64,000 nt of DNA, from positions 44,527,501 to 44,591,500 of the forward strand of contig CP136893.1 of NCBI GenBank assembly GCA_034359265.1. The letters are read 5' to 3'. Position 1 is the first letter of the stretch; every line of letters begins with the position of its first letter. A model generated the notes under the pieces. That model did no database searches. It saw only the letters and a program-made list of their open reading frames with translations, and had not been told where the DNA came from. This document shows positions 58,719-64,000 of the stretch, in pieces. The stretch is from Canna indica. Its lineage: Eukaryota > Streptophyta > Magnoliopsida > Zingiberales > Cannaceae. The translations under genes and the position numbers were made by a program.

Positions 58719-59260
58719 CGCGTCAGCTTCATCAGCACCCCCGTCAACGCTGCCCACGCTGCCGCCGCCGCCGGCGCCCGCGCAGGCGTCTCCATCGACT
58801 TGGTCGAGCTCCCCTTCCCCTGCGCTGCCGTAGGACTCCCTGACGGGTGCGAGAACCTCGACCTCCTCCCGTCTTTGGAATCGCACCATATTGAACTCTT
58901 CTTCTCCGCCACCATCCTCCTCCGCGACCCCCTCAAGCAATACCTCCTCGCCCAGCCGCCGTCCCCGGCTTGCATGATCGCCGACGCCTGCAACCCTTGG
59001 ACCAGGTTCATCGCCGGGGAGCTCCGGATGCCGCGGCTCCTCTTCTATCGCCGACGCCTGCTTGTACACCCTGTGCACGCGCATGATCAAACATCACGTA
59101 ATCTGGGATCGTTACAGGGACGACCCATTCGAGCCCTTCGTCGGCGGCGAGAGGTAATGGAGTGAGCATCGTCGGTGGCGAAGAGCTGTTCGTTGGCTCG
59201 ACGAGAAGCCAGCGAGATCTGTCATCTACCTCAGTGGAAGCGTCGTCGCAAGAGGTGGAG
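58719..59260 (+). pseudogene. Captured UDP-glycosyltransferase (UGT) fragment
   Basis: The frame from 58719 reads RVSFISTPVNAAHAAAAAGA, then LVELPFPCAAVGLPDGCENLD, then a PLKQYLL...ACMIADACNPWT segment and PRLLF. This order is typical of the N-terminal acceptor-binding half of plant UGTs (UGT73-like motifs GLPxGCENxD and PWT). Frame changes follow: MIKHHVIWDRYRDDPFEPFV in another frame near 59080-59140, then RWLDEKPARSVIYLSGSV (59191-59250), matching the WLD-x-KP-x-SVIYV-x-FGS block after the UGT linker. The C-terminal PSPG donor motif is absent. A functional UGT moves sugar from UDP-sugar to small molecules; this fragment cannot. A 24-bp stretch at its start is duplicated (58676 and 58719). 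Confidence 0.72.
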
Positions 59261-59364
59261 ATCGAAGTGGCTGTCGGCCGAAGGGCTCGCGGGCGCACTA
59301 ACCCGCGCGGGCTTCGAAGAGAGAACTACAGGGATCGAGGGGGATCGTCGTCAAAAAGAAATCG

Positions 59365-59430
59365 GAGGCGGGAAAAATCCCGCCTCGATTTCCCGCTCGG
59401 CAAAGCCCCTCGGCGAGCGCGCCGAGGGGC
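59365..59430. repeat. Two perfect GC-rich hairpins
   Basis: GAGGCGGGA/TCCCGCCTC (59365-59373 and 59378-59386, 4-base loop) and GCCCCTCGGCG/CGCCGAGGGGC (59405-59415 and 59420-59430, 4-base loop). Confidence 0.85.
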
Positions 59431-59539
59431 GCTTCTTGCGCATCCGCTAACCCGCGCAGGCGGGCGTGGGTTAGTGCGCCTGCGAGCCCGCGCGGGTGGA
59501 AATTGACGCGGGCTCGCACACCCACGAGCTCGCGTCATA

Positions 59540-59830
59540 TTTCGACGCCGGACGGTCTGGCGTCGAAACATTTCGACGTCGGGCAGTCGGGCGTCGAAAT
59601 ACTATGTTTCGACGCCGAGCAGTCCGGCGTCGAAATACGAAATATTTCGACGTCGGACTGCCTAGCGTCGAAACGTAGAAATATTTCGACGTTGGACCGT
59701 CGACGTCGAAAATATGGCGTCGAAATATTTCTACGCCGGACGGTTTGGCGTCGAAACATTTCGACGTTTGCTGTCAGCCGTCAAAAAAATTTCGACGCCT
59801 ACAACAGACGTCAAAAATTTTAATATTATA
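59540..59830. repeat. Right subterminal hairpin array of the Pack-CACTA
   Basis: Repeated units TTTCGACGCCGGAC...GGCGTCGAAA, about 28-30 bases each, at least six in tandem with A/T spacers. Each is self-complementary, with variable centres. Short frames across them are artefacts of the repeat. Confidence 0.8.
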
Positions 59831-59901
59831 ATTTTTTTGATAAAAATTATTTCGACGTCGAAATTTATACGTCGATATATTAAAATTTTCTTGTAGTGAC
59901 G

Positions 59902-61760
59902 TAACTGAAATTTTTAATTAAAAATTGAATTTATCTTATATAAACCAAGATGATTGTGTGTTATTAGTAAATATTAAATATATAATGATAAATTTTAACT
60001 TTAATTATTCTTATCCTTACTATTTATTATGACTAATATTGTTATTTCACATTTTTTATCTATAAGGTATATGTTAAAAATTTGATGATTTTTTAATTAG
60101 GTTTATTGAGTTTCATTATTAAGATTTTTAATTAGTTCATATTTCACATTTTTTAGTATCTTCGATGGAAGAAACTATAGATGATTAGTATCTTTTAATA
60201 TATCATTAATTATATGTTTAATGTATATTATATACAATAGTTATATATCATATTAATTATAACTACTATTATCATTGTATTTTATTGTTTATTAAACATA
60301 TAAATATTTACTTTTGTTGCTTTTAGTTTCATTCGAGTCTTTAAATTCAAAGTATAAACAAACTAATTATATATTGTTATATATACTTTAATTTCTTCAT
60401 TTATTTTTATTATATTTTACATAGTTCTATACTTCTATTATATTTACTATACATGAAAGAAATATTATCTTCCTTTTATATGATTATATTTTTATATTTT
60501 TACTAATTTTTAAATTAATTTAAACTTTCACATTTTAAAAAAATAAAAAAAATATGATCGAACCAATTAAAAATACCTAATATATGAAAATCTAATAATT
60601 GTTGTATGAAGATCAAGTAAAACGCTAGGAGTTGGACATTTTAAACTTTGATAAATACTACATTTATTATTATTTGTATTATCTGTTTACATCGTATTAT
60701 TTACTGAACATTTAAACATTTAGTTTTATTATCCTAAATATTTTTCAAGTTAAAAGAAAAATAGTAAAATTATTCATTTAGTTTGGTATTAATTTATTAT
60801 TTCCTAAATTAATTCAAAACTCTAAAACAAATTCTATATAAATATATGTTTTATATTAATATTTGTCTATTTATATTTTATTTATTCATCTATTATTTAG
60901 TGTGCATGACGCAAATAATATTTTCTTTATTAATTTGATTTTAAAACTTTTTGTTGAATTTTTATTTATATTAAGCATTTACGTTGTATTTTTATTTTAT
61001 ATATTATCGTGAGATTAATAATATGATCAAGTGATATGTGAGAAATACGACCTCTTAGTTTTTTTAAATTTTTATTATTATTATTATTATTTACTCTCAT
61101 TTTTTAACCTTTATCAAGTATGTAATTTTCTTAAACTATAATCTTTTATATTTATGGAGTAAGTTAATTTGAGTGTTTATGTTTAATGTTATTTTTTTAT
61201 TATCATTTTTTTCCTAAAAAAATGTATTAACCTGTATTAAATAATTGTTAATATTTTATTGAGTGTATTAAAATTTACTATTATTTTTGAATTTAAGTTT
61301 CATCATCGTAGGATAGTGTTTTATTTTTAGATCTATTAATATATATTTTTATATTTATGTCATACTGTTTAGTTATAGTTTATTCATTATATGTTTTAAT
61401 ATTATACAATACATTTCCTAATTTTTTATTATGCTTTCTTCAACTATGATTATTTTAATTAACAAGTAAATTTTTGAGCGGTTTTGCTTACAATTATTCA
61501 CTTCTTTTGATTTTTATTATTGTATTTGTTTTAAAAAATTAAATTATTTTCATCTTTATTATATTTTCACTAATTTTTCTCTCTAAAATATTGTGAATTT
61601 ACTATCATCATTATATTTGAGTTTGATTATTGTAAGATTAATCTTTGTTAATATGTGACACTATTTTTCTATCTTTACATGTAATTATATTTTATTCATT
61701 TTATGTATTGATATATAATCAATATAGTTATCCTTAATAATTAAAAATTTTATAATTTTT
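59902..61760. other. AT-rich stretch without a visible gene
   Basis: Very A/T-rich, with no frame of note, terminal repeats or duplication of other parts of the window that I can see. It ends at a GC hairpin near 61763. Confidence 0.5.
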
Positions 61761-61762
61761 TA

Positions 61763-61785
61763 TCCCGTAGCGAAGCGCGGGGTTT
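61763..61785. other. Short GC hairpin in AT-rich DNA (possible Helitron-like 3' end)
   Basis: CCCGTAGCGAAGCGCGGGG can fold. Plant Helitrons end in such hairpins followed by CTRR; no CTRR follows here within 15 bases, so the assignment is weak. Confidence 0.2.
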
Positions 61786-62069
61786 GTCCAATTTTTAATA
61801 ATAAAAAAAGAAAAAATGGACAGCGCCTCAGCGCTGCCCTTTTCATATAAAAAAGAAAAGATCAAAAGAAAACGTGGAAAGTGCAGAGACCATTCTCTTT
61901 GGGACTAATTATGATGACGTGGAAATCCGAACCCAAACCGTCAAAACCAAAATTGAAGTTGAGCACCCGCGCTAGATTATACACAGTATAATTTCGACCG
62001 AAGGTTTAGTCGACCAACCTACCATCAGTCTTCTACTGGCAGATGATTGGCATACTGCCATTGGTTCAC

Positions 62070-62077
62070 TATAAATA
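62070..62077 (+). promoter_or_regulatory. TATA box of the SIRE-like LTR
   Basis: TATAAATA in the context TTCACTATAAATACCACC, at the equivalent place to 14140. Confidence 0.6.
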
Positions 62078-62949
62078 CCACCCACCAATCTTACTTAAGC
62101 CCTATTGAAACGATTGAGCCAACATTTGATCCATTGTGTGCCTCGTTGAGCCATTCATTGTAAAACCCTAGCTTTGAAGCACTTTCATCTTGATTGAGCC
62201 TAGCTTGGTCCCTTGTAGATCTATCATTGAAAGCATCAAGATGATCTAGGAGTTTAATTTGGCAGCTAAGTAATATTTTGTTATATTTATTGCACCATTT
62301 GTTTTGTAATTTTAGTTTGTTTTCTCAATTTAAAGCTTGCTAAATTCGACTTAGGGTGTTAGGTCAAGGTATGAATGGTTGCCTTGGTAGAGAGATATAA
62401 ATCCACTTGTGTAACTAAGTTAAATGAGAATAATTTGGAGCTTGAGGTAGTTAAAGTGCCTTCGGGGAGGTCGTAATCTTCGGATGTAAATCCGCTTGTA
62501 GGAATCATTTAATTTAGGGGCTATTTGGTTGCCTGCAATTGGACTTACAGACAACTGTATTTGCAGCATTTACAATCAATAGTTGCTTGGTTACTTGCAT
62601 TTACTCTATTTGCAGGATTTACATTTTGCAGCCTGCAAATGCAGGCTGCAAAACAGGTTGCAGGCCCAAAAGCCTGCATCTTTTAATTGCAGGCTGCAAT
62701 TAAAGGCTCCACTATGCCCCGATACCCCGACTCCTTACTCCCCCGACACCCCGACTCCTACACTCTGACGCCCTACTCCACCGACGCCTCTATTGCTCGA
62801 CGTTCTACTCCTCCGACGCTTCTACCGTCCGTCGCCTCTACTCCTCGACGCCTCTGCCCGTCGCCCATCTTTTAATTGAAGAAAATCAAACACTCAGAGG
62901 ATTTTCTACTGGCTGCCGCCGCCGTCGGGATACCTCTCCTCAGGCAGAA

Positions 62950-63072
62950 ATGGATGCCGCCGGCTTGGACTCAGAAGGGCGGGGTTTTACGAGCGCAAGC
63001 GAGATGTGGAGGGAGCATATTGGCACCAGAGACGAAGGTTTGGAAGCGGCGCTCGCCATCTTGTGGCACTTG
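62950..63072 (+). pseudogene. Captured first exon resembling alpha-N-terminal protein methyltransferase (NTM1)
   Basis: The ATG at 62950 opens MDAAGLDSEGRGF, then SEMWREHIG. Plant NTM1-like proteins, which methylate the alpha-amino group of protein N-termini, begin with a similar M-D-x-x-G-x-DS-x-GR-x-F plus EMWREE signature. The frame continues about 20 residues that I do not recognise and reaches a donor-like TTG|GTAAAC at 63072. Upstream GC-rich sequence may be its 5' UTR. No methyltransferase fold is present. The family call rests on about 22 residues and my recall of the family. Confidence 0.45.
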
Positions 63073-63189
63073 GTAAACCTTTTTTCGCTTTGCACATAAG
63101 GTGTTATGGATTATTCCCATGAGGGAAAAATTTGATCTTTTCGGATTGATGGTTCAATATCTTCAATGTTATTTCATTTCCTGTTCGGA

Positions 63190-63471
63190 TTTGATGCCCA
63201 AGTCAAAGAATGGATCAATATCTCCACTATTGCATTTCTATTGATGCTCTGCCACATAAAGTTTGGCATCTTCTATTTCATTGGTTGGTGGGTGGTCATC
63301 ATGACCATCTTCGTTGCCCTCTTCCTTCCTGAGACCAAGAATATTTCCATTGAAGAGATGATCCTAGTGTGGTAGTCCCACTGGTTATGGGGCAAATTCA
63401 TTGCAGAGGAGGATATCCATGTAGGCAATGTTGAGTTGGGCAATAACAATTCCAAAGCAGCTGCCATATGA
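63190..63471 (+). pseudogene. Captured C-terminal fragment of a hexose transporter (STP/MFS)
   Basis: The frame reads [49 protein letters not shown] (63373-63375), then SHWLWGKFIAEEDIHVGNVE and stop at 63469. FLPETK-x-x-x-IEEM-x-x-VW-x-x-HW is the signature of the last membrane helix and tail of plant sugar transport proteins, proton-hexose symporters of the plasma membrane. Only the last helix or two and the tail remain. The TAG lies where a residue between W and the SHW would be. The point where transporter similarity starts (63190-63235) is uncertain. Confidence 0.75.
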
Positions 63472-64000
63472 CTCATCTAATTAACCAAAGATAGAAACAA
63501 TAATGTTTTATTGTCTTGTTTATCGTAAATAAATGTGTTTTGTGATTATAAATTGTCAAATAGAATTTGTAAGTGTACTTGCAACTTGTATTTGCGGCCA
63601 ACCAAACGCCCGCAAATAAAAGTTGCAACTCTACTTGCGGGCAACCAAACGGTAGGCTGCAAAATTTATTTGCAGGCATTTGCTTTTGCATGCAAATAAA
63701 TTTTGCATACAAATAAATTTTATAGCATTTGCACTTGCGGGCAACCAAACGCCCCTTAGTGAATTAATTGGAAATCCTAAATAGGAAACTTAAGTAGTGG
63801 AGGTAAGATTTGTTAAAAGCCGAACTACTATAAGTAGTGCATAAGTATTATATTTGCTTCCGCATGATAAATTAAATTTTTTATTTGCACCATTTCAAAA
63901 ATTGATAAATTGTTATTAAGTTTAATTTGTAGCTTACACACGGTTCAAACCCCCTAGTGTTATTAATAATTAATTTATTATATTAATAGTTGATTTATTA

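Larger units (their letters stand above)
58255..59898 (+). mobile_element. Pack-CACTA: small CACTA element with captured gene sequence
   Basis: It starts CACTACAACACATCG and ends TTTTCTTGTAGTG; the terminal inverted repeat CACTACAA is exact for 8 bases. It is flanked by the 3-bp duplication ACG (58252-58254 and 59899-59901), as expected for CACTA. The left subterminal array (58275-58635) has repeated GACGTC/ATATTGACGCC motifs; the right array (59540-59830) has about six TTTCGACG...CGTCGAAA hairpins. No transposase. The GC-rich centre carries a glycosyltransferase fragment and strong GC hairpins. Confidence 0.88.
62517..63755 (+). mobile_element. Pack-PIF/Harbinger: element with captured gene fragments
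   Basis: Terminal inverted repeats GGGGCTATTTGGTTGCCTGCAA (left) and the reverse of TTGCGGGCAACCAAACGCCCC (right) are flanked by the 3-bp duplication TTA (62514-62516 and 63756-63758), as for PIF/Harbinger. 1,239 bases with no transposase. The left subterminal part has repeated TGCAGGCTGCAAAT units; the right one has three copies of GCAACCAAACG. The interior holds fragments of at least two unrelated genes. Confidence 0.85.
61940..63965 (+). repeat. SIRE-like Copia LTR (plus orientation), carrying the PIF element
   Basis: It has a TATA box (62070-62077) and blocks in the same order as the LTR at 13980-14900: ATTGAGCC, CTAGCTTTGAAGC-like leader, TGGTTGCCTTGGTA, ACTTAAGTAGTGGAG, CCGAACTACTATAA, GCTTCCGCAT, and CCCCCTAGTGTTAT near the end. 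Both ends are approximate; a TCGACC-bearing patch at about 61998-62020 lies near the start. The LTR resumes after 63758 exactly where the PIF element leaves it. More diverged from the other SIRE-type LTRs than they are from each other. Confidence 0.6.

Noticed and set aside
59160..59896. Arg-rich frames on both strands of the Pack-CACTA
   Set aside because: Produced by GC-rich hairpins and the TTTCGACG repeat array; only the 58719-59260 segments show family-specific motifs.
58255..59898. CRISPR-like reading of the evenly repeated right-end units
   Set aside because: Units are subterminal hairpins of a CACTA element with A/T spacers, in a plant genome, without unique spacers or cas genes.

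Overview
This is a stretch of flowering-plant nuclear DNA made almost entirely of nested transposable elements. I find no intact host gene, no rRNA or tRNA and no CRISPR array. The evidence for a plant is Ty3/gypsy chromoviruses primed by initiator tRNA-Met, SIRE/Maximus-like Copia elements, an En/Spm (CACTA) element with TNP2, and captured fragments of plant gene families. The captured glycosyltransferase fragment is GC-rich, which hints weakly at a monocot; I cannot name the species.

Layout, left half. At 1-2045 two LTR fragments of one family (LTR-D) face each other, followed by a SIRE-like LTR fragment. About 2.7-18.3 kb is a decayed CACTA element. Its TNP2 gene is split by a SIRE-type solo LTR (3453-14905), which is itself split by a decayed Tekay-type gypsy element (4277-13974). 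Removing the inner insertions at their target-site duplications rejoins the TNP2 frame. From 19900 to 27888 lies a solo LTR carrying two further LTR insertions (20423-23204 and 25305-27880).

Right half. From 28799 to 53143 lies a hybrid non-autonomous retrotransposon: its left LTR and polypurine tract are of one type (LTR-B), and its primer site and right LTR are of another (LTR-C). A pol-less SIRE derivative (30139-37599) and a young, nearly intact Tekay element (42925-52897) are inserted in it. DNA flanking LTR-C at 27.88-30.05 kb is repeated at 53.14-55.53 kb, including the same target-site bases, so this region records a tandem duplication through ectopic recombination between related elements. 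More LTR-D follows to 57.57 kb. Two gene-capturing DNA transposons close the window: a CACTA element (58255-59898) with a UDP-glycosyltransferase fragment, and a PIF/Harbinger element (62517-63755) with a sugar-transporter fragment and an N-terminal-methyltransferase-like first exon, nested in a SIRE-like LTR.

The observations I consider least explained are: (1) several distinct long LTR families share a 5' splice-donor consensus (GTGAGTGG) and a polypyrimidine 3' acceptor about 1.4-2.1 kb downstream, suggesting an intron wholly inside the LTR; (2) within that putative intron, hairpins recur with a conserved core but different, still-pairing arms; (3) the two Pack-type gene-capture elements.
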